DNA of 48,758 bases from an uncultured Lachnospiraceae bacterium (GTDB lineage Bacteria; Bacillota; Clostridia; Lachnospirales; Lachnospiraceae): positions 1 through 48,758 of the forward strand of contig CAJULG010000012.1 in the NCBI GenBank assembly GCA_910587045.1, in the 5' to 3' direction. Below, piece by piece: positions 1 through 7,273 of this stretch. Position numbers and translations under genes: made by a program. Each line of letters opens with the position of its first letter. Within the stretch, counting starts at the first letter, position 1. The notes below the pieces were generated by a model that had not been told where the DNA came from, searched no databases, and saw only the letters and a list, made by a program, of their open reading frames with translations.

Positions 1-34
1 TATTATCCTATGGCGAGGGGCGTTTTGAAAGGCA

Positions 35-1030
35 CTATCTTATTAGGCGCTTACCAGTAATCTGAGTTTTTTTTAAATCTACCATAATTAAATGCGTATC
101 CGTTCCACTTGTATATAATTTTATTCCTTTATTCATTAAAATGGAGGCAAATGCATTAGATATTTTCAGAATATTTTCGACATATTTTTTTATATCCATG
201 GATGCTAGTTCGCTTAACATTACTGTTTTAGCTAGAATTTCGTTAAATTTGGGTGCACCTTGAACAACTGGAAATACTGCATGTTCAAGAATCGACTTAT
301 ACTGTGCTTTACTCATCACTATGCCGCCACGTATTCCACGTGTTGTTTTATGCGTAGTAAAAGTAACAAAATCCGCATATCCAAATGGCGATTCGTGATT
401 TTGGGCTGCAATATAAATTGCAGTGTGTGATATGTCAGCTAGTAATAATGTATCATATTTTTGGCAGATACTATATATCTGAGAATAATAAATGCTTTTA
501 GGATAGGAGCTAGCACCTGCTATCAATAGCTTAGGATGATGCTGACGGCATAATTCTTCTATTTGAATAAGATCTATATTCTCGTCTTCTGTAACACTGT
601 AAAAGAATACGTTGCAAAATGTTTTTAAATAATGATAATGAGAAACATGCCCCCCTGCATCTGGAGACATTACAACCACATTATCATTAGATTTTAATAT
701 TGCTTGGTATACAATTTGATTAGCCTGTGTCCCTGAATAAGGTTCAATATTACAATAATAATCAGGACATCTGAAAATGTTATGAAGATTCTCTTCTGCA
801 ATTGCTTCTAGTTCATCAATATCATTACATTGCGGAAAATATCTTTTTCCTCTGGAGCCTTCTGAGGGGTTCAAATTGAAAGGTGTATTTAGTGCATTCA
901 GAGCAGACGGAAAAGCATAATTCGCACTTCCAATCAAGTTTATGTAAGTATTCATTTGCTTATATTCATTTTCAATAATGGATGCAATTCTAGCATGTTT
1001 ATTTCCAAGAAAATTTTTTAAATTGTACAT
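35..1030 (-). CDS. Divergent SHMT-like PLP enzyme, C-terminally truncated
   Basis: The 331-aa product resembles serine hydroxymethyltransferase (fold-type I PLP enzyme). Visible family blocks are GKRYF, the EPYSGTQAN stretch, the LLIAGASSYP block, an Asp/His pair in LLADISHT, and TFTTHKTTRGIRGG with the PLP lysine at about residue 228. The usual SEN(Y/F) motif is SAN here, so the glutamate tied to folate-dependent chemistry is absent, and the KYAEGYPG tyrosines are replaced (NPSEGSRG). The start at 1030 is chosen because a GGAGG lies 6 nt upstream; an ATG at 1048 has no such site. Family members are usually about 410 aa; this one stops soon after the ITGK motif. A different frame (bases 48 to 3) reads NKIVPF, like the SHMT NKN-PF motif, which suggests a frameshift or deletion. 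It is AT-rich and next to a recombinase. It may be a specialised aldolase or a decaying gene; the fold assignment is firm, the activity is not. Confidence 0.7.
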   Translation of the reverse strand: MYNLKNFLGNKHARIASIIENEYKQMNTYINLIGSANYAFPSALNALNTPFNLNPSEGSRGKRYFPQCNDIDELEAIAEENLHNIFRCPDYYCNIEPYSGTQANQIVYQAILKSNDNVVVMSPDAGGHVSHYHYLKTFCNVFFYSVTEDENIDLIQIEELCRQHHPKLLIAGASSYPKSIYYSQIYSICQKYDTLLLADISHTAIYIAAQNHESPFGYADFVTFTTHKTTRGIRGGIVMSKAQYKSILEHAVFPVVQGAPKFNEILAKTVMLSELASMDIKKYVENILKISNAFASILMNKGIKLYTSGTDTHLIMVDLKKTQITGKRLIR

Positions 1031-1103
1031 GTTAATCCTCCATTTCATATAAAAAGCAATTGAACAAATAATCCTATTTATAGAATCAACAAAAATTTAC
1101 CTT

Positions 1104-1173
1104 TATGTAGTTTATCAATCCAACAGATAACTTTGAATTATCCATTTCTTTTTCCGTAATCAGAAACTACATA
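1104..1173. repeat. 10-bp inverted repeat beside the recombinase gene
   Basis: TATGTAGTTT at 1104-1113 is exactly inverted as AAACTACATA at 1164-1173, with 50 bp between. It lies between the recombinase stop and the SHMT-like gene start. It could be a recombinase site pair, an operator, or chance in AT-rich DNA; nothing else supports a choice. Confidence 0.35.
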
Positions 1174-1191
1174 TCTCCGTATCACCACACT

Positions 1192-2112
1192 CTAAATATG
1201 AAAATCCCTCCTTGGATGTTTAGTCCTTAAGATATCCCTCTGTTTAGCAGTCGTAACATGCGTATAAATTTCAGTAACATTTATAGAACTGTGCCCAAGT
1301 AACTCTTGAATATATCGTATATCAACATCCGCATCCAGCAGACTGGTCGCAAATGTGTGCCGGAACATATGAGGAGTGATATGAATGTTAAGACCGGCAA
1401 GAGTGGTATATTTGTTTATCATATTTCTTACATATTGGTCGGTGACAAATTGTCCTGATCTGTTTGGAAAAAAATAATTGCTTTCTATAATTTGATCATA
1501 GAAACAGTTTTGATATCTGGTTAGTATATCAAGAACATCTGTGTTTTCAATCTGAATACGCCTTTCCTTGGCACCTTTGCCAAATATAAGAATCGTGTTA
1601 TCCAGCAGATCAACATCTGATGCTTGTAGCAGGCACAACTCAGAGATTCGGATTCCGGTTGAGAAAAGTAATTCAACAATAGTAATGTCTTGTAGGGTTT
1701 TTCTCTTTTGATAAGTAGTTGCAGCCAATTCATGTTGTTTGTAAATAGTTCGCAACAGAGTTTCCAGAGCAGGGAGGGGTATTATTTTAGGAAGAATGAT
1801 CGGTTCCCTGAATTTTACCTGTATTTTGTTAAAGGGATTTATTATAATTAGGTCCTTATATTCCAGATAGTGAAAGAAGGCTTTAACAGATGCTATTTTT
1901 CGTTTAGCTGTCTTGGGCTTGTAAGCCTGGTGCAGAAAGGCAATAAAGGCTTCAAGACAGTCTACTGTAGCGTCTGCTATATTTTGAATTTTTGAATGGG
2001 TGGAAAACTGATTTAAATCAATTCGATAGGCCTTAATCGTTTTTGCATCCAGGCACTTTTGAGTTTTGCAGAAGGACAGATAGTTGTTGATGTGTGTTGT
2101 TAAGGTTTTCAT
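1192..2112 (-). CDS. Tyrosine recombinase / phage-type integrase (XerC/D-like)
   Basis: The 306-aa protein has an N-terminal SAM-like core-binding domain (about residues 1-95) and a C-terminal catalytic domain. The full catalytic set is visible: Arg155 in STGIRISEL, Lys179 in GKGAKERR, His248 and Arg251 in PHMFRHT, His274 in LLGHSS, and the nucleophile Tyr283 in EIYTHV. It should therefore be active in site-specific strand exchange through a 3'-phosphotyrosine intermediate. AAGGAGA lies just upstream of the ATG. Length and architecture match the small Xer-like integrases used by mobile elements and invertible loci rather than large conjugative-element integrases. It sits in an AT-rich block with an inverted repeat on its downstream side and XRE regulators on its upstream side, which suits a mobile or phase-variable origin. 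Its real target site is not identified. Confidence 0.92.
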   Translation of the reverse strand: MKTLTTHINNYLSFCKTQKCLDAKTIKAYRIDLNQFSTHSKIQNIADATVDCLEAFIAFLHQAYKPKTAKRKIASVKAFFHYLEYKDLIIINPFNKIQVKFREPIILPKIIPLPALETLLRTIYKQHELAATTYQKRKTLQDITIVELLFSTGIRISELCLLQASDVDLLDNTILIFGKGAKERRIQIENTDVLDILTRYQNCFYDQIIESNYFFPNRSGQFVTDQYVRNMINKYTTLAGLNIHITPHMFRHTFATSLLDADVDIRYIQELLGHSSINVTEIYTHVTTAKQRDILRTKHPRRDFHI

Positions 2113-2392
2113 AGAAATCTCCTTTTTAAAAATATCTTATAAAAGGATAACAAAAAAGAAAAGATAAAAATGGTACAATATCATCATTATATAGTACAAA
2201 ATACTAATTTTCATTATTGTTTAGTAGTTAGAAAGCAGTAATACATATTGACTCATAAACGAAAAACAGACTTTTATGATTTCGATAATCTAAAATATGT
2301 TATTATTTATGTAATGTTTCTAATCAGTGACAACAAATTATAACAAACTAGATATACTTATAGAGTCACTAGCTAGTAAAAGGAGGCTAACT

Positions 2393-2623
2393 ATGCGGTG
2401 TATATTAACTGATATACCAATTGGGAGAAATATACAGACAATCAGGATGAAAAGAAATATGACACAACTGCAGGTTGTAGCACAGATGCAGTTGAACGGA
2501 AGTAATATGTCAAGAAGTACGTTAGCCAATATTGAAACGGAGCGAAGGAACATTAAGGCAAGTGATCTGAAGCTTTTGAAAATGATTTTTGATGTGGATT
2601 ACGAAGAGTTTTTTAAAGAATAA
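2393..2623 (+). CDS. Small XRE-family HTH regulator
   Basis: The 76-aa protein is almost entirely one Cro/C1-type helix-turn-helix domain: IGRNIQTIRMKRNMTQ is helix 1-2, and the recognition helix region is MSRSTLANIETERRNI. The start at 2393 is set by AGGAGG at 2381-2386; the frame is open from 2327 but that ATG has no ribosome site. It lies divergent to the tyrosine recombinase and just ahead of a second XRE gene. A role as a repressor of the neighbouring element is likely by context, with no operator identified. Confidence 0.8.
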   Translation: MRCILTDIPIGRNIQTIRMKRNMTQLQVVAQMQLNGSNMSRSTLANIETERRNIKASDLKLLKMIFDVDYEEFFKE

Positions 2624-2667
2624 AGGGTGAAGAACTGGCAATGCAATTAGAATTCGGAGAAAAGCAT

Positions 2668-2979
2668 ATGTATGATAAAAAGGAGTGCGGTGACAGATTA
2701 AAACGTCTCCGGAAAGCGAAAGGGAAGACCCAGGAGGAAGTAGCAAAAGAAATAGGAGTATCTGTTGATACCATTTGTAAGGTGGAGCAGGGAAAAAGGT
2801 CTCCTTCCATTGCAGTGGTAGAATTATTGAAATGCTATTATAATACAACAGCAGATTATATTATTTCCGGTTACGTTGAAGAGGGAAAGACAGAGAATAT
2901 GCTGCTAAATTCTTTACCAGAGCAGAAGCGGGATGTGGCAGAACGACTTTTGGAAGATATTAAAGAATTATTGAATTGA
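2668..2979 (+). CDS. XRE-family HTH regulator
   Basis: The protein is about 103 aa when started at the ATG with CGGAGA 7 nt upstream; an in-frame ATG at 2641 has a weaker site. Residues 6-62 form a classic XRE domain (RLKRLRKAKGKTQEEVAKEI, then a recognition segment VSVDTICKVEQGKRSP). A short C-terminal helical tail (EQKRDVAERLLEDIKELL) probably mediates dimerisation, as in phage-type repressors. It follows the smaller XRE gene by 44 bp, so the two are probably co-transcribed. It ends about 250 bp before the promoter of the Fst-like toxin locus; control of that locus is possible but unproven. Confidence 0.85.
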   Translation: MYDKKECGDRLKRLRKAKGKTQEEVAKEIGVSVDTICKVEQGKRSPSIAVVELLKCYYNTTADYIISGYVEEGKTENMLLNSLPEQKRDVAERLLEDIKELLN

Positions 2980-3225
2980 GTTATTATAATAAAATGAAAA
3001 GTGTGAAGTACCGAAAGGGCTGTCGGTTAATATCCTTTTTGGCTCCAATTCCCAAGAAAGAGAATCCAGCAAAGTGGTAAGTCTCCCGGTATCATCATAA
3101 TCCTGCATGTCTTAACGTTTATGATCTGAATCGTTAAACCATATTCATAAGATTTCGGTTAGTTTTTCTATTATTAATTAAAAATGTAAACACGAATGTA
3201 AAAAATGCTAAAGAGAATCGCCTGC

Positions 3226-3254
3226 TTGTAACAAATTATATAACATGCTAAAAT
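3226..3254 (+). promoter_or_regulatory. Sigma-A-type promoter of the Fst-like toxin RNA
   Basis: TTGTAA (3226-3231) and TAAAAT (3249-3254) are separated by exactly 17 bp. Transcription would begin near 3261, giving a leader of about 40 nt before the toxin start. Leader bases CCCCT (3268-3272) can pair with AGGGG of the ribosome site (3288-3292), and GTTG...GGCAAC (3261-3282) can form a 5' stem. Confidence 0.65.
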
Positions 3255-3301
3255 GTATGTGTTGTCGCCCCTATACTGGCAACAGAAAGGGGGTATACAA
3301 T

Positions 3302-3391
3302 TTGTTGGCATCCTTTGTTATTTCCATATTGGCGAGTGTAGCTGCCTACTACATATGCAAATGGTTAGATGGAAATAATGACAACAACTAG
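3302..3391 (+). CDS. Fst-like type I toxin, 29-aa membrane peptide
   Basis: This very short ORF starts at TTG with AAAGGGGG 8 nt upstream. It encodes a hydrophobic membrane-spanning segment (LASFVISILASVAAYYICKW) followed by a short polar tail LDGNNDNN. That plan, a single TM helix then W-L-D and a charged or polar tail, is the one seen in the Fst/Ldr family of type I toxins, which damage the cell membrane. The surroundings match the same family: a strong promoter 40 nt upstream, a hairpin terminator 30 bp downstream, a convergent antisense promoter at 3497-3525, and direct repeats shared by the two transcripts. Two XRE genes and a recombinase lie upstream, so an addiction or stabilisation role for the AT-rich block is plausible. 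Sequence identity to Fst itself is low; the assignment rests mainly on architecture. Confidence 0.75.
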   Translation: MLASFVISILASVAAYYICKWLDGNNDNN

Positions 3392-3410
3392 CCTCGGGTC
3401 GCTCCCCGTA

Positions 3411-3490
3411 AAATAGAGAAGAAACTCCAGTAGTTGCACCTGCTGGAGTTTCGATTTGTATACAATTTGTACACTGGCATCCTTTTGCCT
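3411..3490 (-). ncRNA. Putative antisense antitoxin RNA (RNA II-like)
   Basis: A transcript of about 80 nt is predicted on the minus strand from the promoter at 3497-3525, beginning near 3490. It runs through repeat copy 2 and ends after the 3421-3452 hairpin, followed on this strand by a U-rich stretch. It would be complementary in cis to the 3' end of the toxin RNA at the hairpin, and to the toxin start region through the direct repeats. That is the binding scheme of RNA II in pAD1 par. No expression data are available. Confidence 0.65.
3421..3452. terminator. Shared bidirectional terminator hairpin
   Basis: GAAACTCCAG (3421-3430) and CTGGAGTTTC (3443-3452) form a perfect 10-bp stem with a 12-nt loop. 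A T-containing tail follows on the plus strand and a more U-rich one on the minus strand, so it can end both convergent RNAs. Confidence 0.75.
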
Positions 3491-3496
3491 ATTGGC

Positions 3497-3525
3497 ATTA
3501 TAGCATATGCAGAATAAGGATTCAA
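3497..3525 (-). promoter_or_regulatory. Antisense RNA promoter
   Basis: Read on the minus strand, TTGAAT (3525-3520) is followed after exactly 17 bp by a perfect TATAAT (3502-3497). This is stronger than the toxin promoter, as expected when the unstable antitoxin RNA must be in excess. Confidence 0.75.
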
Positions 3526-3625
3526 TATGCGAAAATGAGCAAATTTCAGGCTTTAGCCAGTCGAGGGGACTTTTTAATCCAGCTATAAATTGAATGTTAG
3601 ATCATATAGAAACGAGGGATGAACC

Positions 3626-3973
3626 ATGCCATTTACCGAACTATGTATTTATCAGGTCAAACCACAGAAGATTGAGGAGTTTGAAGCGATCATGTTTGAA
3701 GCGCAATCCTTTCTGGAGAAGCAGGAGGGACTTCTGTTCCTTCGCCTGATCAAAAGAGGATATCACATCGATATGGAGCAGATTAAGGAGGGACTTCCTC
3801 CGCTTAAGCTCACCCGCATTGTGAAAAGTGTCAAGTACATGCTCTATTGGGAATTTGATACAAAGGAAAATTATGGACTGGCACAGAAAAATCTTTACGA
3901 CAACTACTGGAAGTCGATTGAAAGGTGCCTGATCGTTCCCCATGACAAATATCTGGGAGAAAGGCTATTTTGA
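3626..3973 (+). CDS. Small ferredoxin-like (dimeric alpha-beta barrel type) protein
   Basis: The 115-aa protein begins MPFTELCIYQVKP and runs through a beta-alpha-beta pattern (KIEEFEAIMFEAQSFLEKQE, then GLLFLRLIKR) like antibiotic-biosynthesis-monooxygenase or dimeric alpha-beta-barrel proteins. No catalytic residues can be assigned. The ATG has GAGGGATG upstream. Its TGA overlaps the ATG of the next gene (TGATG), so the two are translationally coupled. GC is higher than in the preceding block, marking a return to ordinary chromosome. Function unknown; the fold call is moderate. Confidence 0.6.
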   Translation: MPFTELCIYQVKPQKIEEFEAIMFEAQSFLEKQEGLLFLRLIKRGYHIDMEQIKEGLPPLKLTRIVKSVKYMLYWEFDTKENYGLAQKNLYDNYWKSIERCLIVPHDKYLGERLF

Positions 3974-4599
3974 TGCAGCAACAGAATCCTCCGGATCTGG
4001 CCGGAAAGGAAGATATGAAAAAAAGAAAGATCAGTCTGGTTACTATCCTATTCTTTCTTTTGGTAATTGCTTTATTTTTCTGGGCAATCTGGAATGCTTT
4101 TCTAAATTCCTTTATTCCCAGACACAGAACCTCATTCGGGAATTATGACTCTTTTCGTAAAAAGGCTGAAAACTCCGGCCTGGCTTTGCAATTACCAGCG
4201 TCGGCATGTGATACAAAGTATTATTGGGGCGTGGATCGGTTTGTGACGGTTGCAGGATATGGCACATCTTTATCCGATGAAGATTACGAGAATGAAAAGC
4301 TGGAAATCATAAAACAATACCAGGAAGCATATGCAGAACATGCAGGGACAGCCTTGTATTTAAATTCGGAAGCTGTTTCAAAAGAGTGGGTTCAGGAGGA
4401 ATGGTTAGAAAAATACAATATTGAAGAAACAGAAGAACTATTGTGGAAGGATGATATAAGCGATTACTATGTTCTGGCATACCGGTATACGGATAGTGAC
4501 CGTATTACATACTTTAACTGTATGCTTTGTAATGATTCTTCCCAAAGGATCATGGAAATAAGCTGTATAGACCGGAATGCAAAAGCAAGGAAAAAGTAA
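3973..4599 (+). CDS. Single-pass membrane protein of unknown function
   Basis: The protein is about 208 aa with a short polar N-terminus, a Lys/Arg patch (MKKRK), one transmembrane helix (about residues 20-42, rich in L/F/I) and an extracytoplasmic domain. I do not recognise the family. The ATG at 3973 overlaps the previous stop; an internal ATG at 4015 with AAGGAAG close upstream is an alternative start that would give a plain N-terminal anchor. It is coupled to the alpha-beta-barrel-like gene, so both may serve one process. No catalytic motif is visible. Confidence 0.65.
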   Translation: MQQQNPPDLAGKEDMKKRKISLVTILFFLLVIALFFWAIWNAFLNSFIPRHRTSFGNYDSFRKKAENSGLALQLPASACDTKYYWGVDRFVTVAGYGTSLSDEDYENEKLEIIKQYQEAYAEHAGTALYLNSEAVSKEWVQEEWLEKYNIEETEELLWKDDISDYYVLAYRYTDSDRITYFNCMLCNDSSQRIMEISCIDRNAKARKK

Positions 4600-4678
4600 A
4601 ACCAATGATTCTTCTTTTTAGAGTAATACAACCACCGTTCTTTGCATAAGTTGTAAAAACAAAGATACGAGGTTTTGC

Positions 4679-4933
4679 GTGAAAGCTTATATTGAAGAGC
4701 GAGCGATAGAGGTTGCCCAATATATTGTAGAGGAAAATGCGACAGTCCGGCAGACCGCAAAGAAGTTCGGCGTATCCAAATCAACCGTACATAAGGATAT
4801 TACAGAACGACTCATTCAAATCAATCCATCGCTGGCAGCACGGGCCAGAGTGGTATTAGATATCAATAAGTCCGAGCGGCACATTCGGGGAGGTCTGGCA
4901 ACCAAGGAAAAGTACCTGCACCAGAATAATTAA
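4679..4933 (+). CDS. spoIIID: Sporulation transcription factor SpoIIID
   Basis: The 84-aa protein matches SpoIIID throughout: the N-terminal ERAIEVAQYIVEENATVRQTA block, the helix-turn-helix with recognition region FGVSKSTVHKDITERL, and a basic C-terminus (RHIRGGLATKEKYL). SpoIIID is a mother-cell DNA-binding protein that activates or represses sigma-E-dependent genes and helps switch on sigma-K. The start is GTG with ACGAGG upstream. The gene stands alone between a membrane-protein gene and a convergent transporter, ended by the 4943-4972 hairpin. No convincing sigma-E promoter could be picked by eye. Its presence indicates an endospore former. Confidence 0.96.
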   Translation: MKAYIEERAIEVAQYIVEENATVRQTAKKFGVSKSTVHKDITERLIQINPSLAARARVVLDINKSERHIRGGLATKEKYLHQNN

Positions 4934-4942
4934 TTTAGGAGA

Positions 4943-4972
4943 CTGGCGCTTCCCGAAGATCGGGAGCGTCAG
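4943..4972. terminator. Terminator hairpin between convergent spoIIID and transporter
   Basis: CTGGCGCTTCCCG (4943-4955) pairs with CGGGAGCGTCAG (4961-4972) around the loop AAGAT, with one bulge. T-rich sequence follows on the plus strand. The hairpin overlaps the stop codon of the minus-strand transporter. Confidence 0.7.
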
Positions 4973-6231
4973 CTTTCGTGGTTTTCTTTCTGAATCTTCA
5001 TATTGGAACGGATCGCAAGCCGGAAGAGAATGAGGCCGATCAGGATCAGCACAGAGATAATACTGACCCCGGTGCCGATATTTCCCGTCATCTGTGTAAG
5101 CAGGGCGACCAGTCCTGTTCCAACGAAGGAAGCCCCCTTGCCAAAGATATCCAGGATGCCAAAATATTCCCCTGACTTTTCTGCCGGAATGATTTTCGCA
5201 AAGTATGAGCGGGACAATGCCTGAATCGCACCCTGGAAGATACCCACACAAATTGCCAGACACCAGAACTCCCATTGCCGGTCCAGCTGAATGGCAAAGA
5301 GTGCAATAATCAGATACGCAACAATGCTTAAGGTGATCAGCTTCTCCGTTGCAACATGTCTGGCCAGCCGGCCGAACACCAGGGCGCAGGGGAAGGCGAT
5401 TACCTGTGTTAAAAGCAGGGCCAGCAGCAGACCGGCGGTATCCAGTCCTAACGCTTCCCCATATGCGGTTGCCATGTCAATAATGGTATAAACACCATCA
5501 ATATAAAAGAAAAATGCCAGAAGGAACAGAAAGATCTGTCGATTCTTAGAAATCTCTTTCACGGTATCCCAAAGCTGTCGGACACTGCCCCATGCCGACA
5601 GTCTTCCTTCATTTAGAAAGTGCTTTTGCTTATAATCCTTTAGAACAGGAACCGTAAGCAGCAGCCACCAGAGAGCAGTGATCAGGAATGTCAGAACAGC
5701 CGCCCATGAAAGGGGAATATGAAGGCGTTCATATCCCAGCATCAGGCCAAGGCTCAACAGGAACGGAATACAGCTTCCTATGTAGCCCCAGGCAAAGCCC
5801 TTCGAAGATACAGAATCCATACGATCCGGCGTGGTGATATCCGGCAGCATGGAATCATAAAAGATTAAAGAGACTGAATAGCCGATCTTGGCTATGATGT
5901 ATATGACGATAAAGATCAGCCAGTGACGGGCTGTGCCAAGCAGCAGACAAGCGAGACTGCCCAGCAGGACACTGCAGAAAAACAGGGGCTTTTTATGATC
6001 AGCGTGATCCGAGACCGTACCAAGGACAGGGCCCAGCAGAGCGACAATGATCGTAGAGAGTGAAGCGGCATATCCCCAGTACGCCATATAATCACTGGAA
6101 GAAATGCCCGCACTGCCGGCCAGATGCTTAAAATAAACAGGCAGAATGGTAGCAACCAGAAGTACAAAGGCAGAGTTTCCGATGTCATATAAGATCCAGC
6201 TTCGTTCGAGCTTCGTTAATGGTTCTTTCAT
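4969..6231 (-). CDS. MFS transporter, UMF1 / Atg22-like family
   Basis: The 420-aa protein has about twelve hydrophobic segments and begins with a family-typical block (LTKLERSWILYDIGNSAFVLL) in the first helix. The loop between helices 2 and 3 carries a G-x-x-SD-x-x-x-KKP motif (GTVSDHADHKKP). The Atg22-like/UMF1 branch includes vacuolar amino-acid effluxers in yeast; bacterial substrates are mostly unknown. AAAGGAAATG precedes the ATG. The first 47 bp overlap the 3' end of the phospholipase-like gene upstream, so the two are co-transcribed and probably coupled. Confidence 0.88.
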   Translation of the reverse strand: MKEPLTKLERSWILYDIGNSAFVLLVATILPVYFKHLAGSAGISSSDYMAYWGYAASLSTIIVALLGPVLGTVSDHADHKKPLFFCSVLLGSLACLLLGTARHWLIFIVIYIIAKIGYSVSLIFYDSMLPDITTPDRMDSVSSKGFAWGYIGSCIPFLLSLGLMLGYERLHIPLSWAAVLTFLITALWWLLLTVPVLKDYKQKHFLNEGRLSAWGSVRQLWDTVKEISKNRQIFLFLLAFFFYIDGVYTIIDMATAYGEALGLDTAGLLLALLLTQVIAFPCALVFGRLARHVATEKLITLSIVAYLIIALFAIQLDRQWEFWCLAICVGIFQGAIQALSRSYFAKIIPAEKSGEYFGILDIFGKGASFVGTGLVALLTQMTGNIGTGVSIISVLILIGLILFRLAIRSNMKIQKENHES

Positions 6232-7066
6232 AATGCTTCATTTCCTTTTCTAATTTCATTTTTTCCCTGACATCTGCTCCGAAGGTCCGGCGGAACCGGT
6301 CAGACAAAATATCCATTTCCGTATAAGTGTTATAGAAGTTTTCGCATAACCGGACTGCAATCGGTATGGCGGCCCGGCTTCTCCGGATTAATTCAAGGGT
6401 ACTGTCCTCACAGCCCTTGCGCGGGAATTTCGGCATCAGAAGTCCATGCATTTCTTTGTAATTGCCGGTGATCCGCAGCAGCAGCCGGACAAATTTGCGC
6501 TTCCACCTGCCGGGCGCAAGCAGCAGCCTGTTATAACGGATCATGGAGGTTAATGCTTTTTCAATCTGCTTCCGCTGAAGCTGGGGAAAGAATCGGACAA
6601 TGATCTCCGCATCCCCGTGTCTGGGATGGATGTGTGTGGTCAGACAGGTACGCTCCGGCTGACAGCCGGCATCGCGCAGAAGTCTGCGGTCAAAATCAGA
6701 TTCTATTTCCGTATGGGTCATGGTGCTGTGCTGTATCTTATATTCAATATAAGTATGACATTCACTGTCCAGGGAAAAATGACATATGAATCCCAGGATG
6801 TAGGCGAGTCCCGCTTCCGGATCGGGCATTTCTTTTAAGGCGGACAGGGCATGTTCAAAAAAGGAGATCGCTTTTCGTTCATGCAGACGGTAACCAAGCT
6901 GATTTACCGGGTGACGAAACAGGGGATGATAATAGAATAAAAGATCCGGCCCGTGCAGACCGATATGATACAGAGGAAGATGATTCTCGATCACGTTCTG
7001 TAATTCTTCCGGCAGACGTTGCAATACATCCTGTCCAAATTTGTAATGTGCATATGTGGATGGCAT
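6185..7066 (-). CDS. Zinc-dependent phospholipase C-like protein
   Basis: The 293-aa protein has the metal-ligand spacing of the Zn-dependent phospholipase C family: an N-terminal His in MPSTYAHYKFG, an Asp/His pair in HGPDLLFYYH, and GFICHFSLDSECHTYIE with H-x3-D-x3-H. No signal peptide is present, unlike secreted clostridial alpha-toxins, so an intracellular role is more likely. Proteins of this type are widespread in Clostridia and mostly uncharacterised. It overlaps the downstream transporter gene by 47 bp, an unusually long overlap that implies coupled translation. The C-terminus is Lys/Glu-rich and helical. Confidence 0.82.
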   Translation of the reverse strand: MPSTYAHYKFGQDVLQRLPEELQNVIENHLPLYHIGLHGPDLLFYYHPLFRHPVNQLGYRLHERKAISFFEHALSALKEMPDPEAGLAYILGFICHFSLDSECHTYIEYKIQHSTMTHTEIESDFDRRLLRDAGCQPERTCLTTHIHPRHGDAEIIVRFFPQLQRKQIEKALTSMIRYNRLLLAPGRWKRKFVRLLLRITGNYKEMHGLLMPKFPRKGCEDSTLELIRRSRAAIPIAVRLCENFYNTYTEMDILSDRFRRTFGADVREKMKLEKEMKHYERTINEARTKLDLI

Positions 7067-7273
7067 CCTGATCCCTTCTTTCTTCCATAATAAGTCATCT
7101 ATATGTTATAGTATCCAATTTTGGCAAAGCAATACTATACAGAGAGATAAAAGAAAGCAAAAAGACAGAAAAGCTAAATAATTCAGTAAAAGGAATGTAA
7201 TTAATTAGTGGTAGACTAAGATCAGATATCATTCGGAAAAGCGATGTAGAAAAGGAGCGAAGGAAGAAACGCA

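Larger units (their letters stand above)
3293..3485. repeat. Direct repeats flanking the toxin locus (DRa/DRb-like)
   Basis: GTATACAATTTGT occurs at 3293-3305 and again at 3458-3470. TGGCATCCTTT occurs at 3306-3316 and again at 3475-3485. Copy 1 covers the toxin start codon and copy 2 is the 5' part of the convergent antisense RNA. Because the two RNAs are read from opposite strands, direct repeats in DNA make the RNAs complementary there, as in the pAD1 par locus. Confidence 0.8.

Noticed and set aside
4600..4678. Sigma-E promoter for spoIIID
   Set aside because: GCATAAGT and GATACGAG have roughly the right spacing, but the second would overlap the ribosome site, leaving no room for a leader.
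4856..5275. Minus-strand frame of 139 codons within the MFS gene
   Set aside because: It overlaps a clear transporter in another frame and has no domain or ribosome site.
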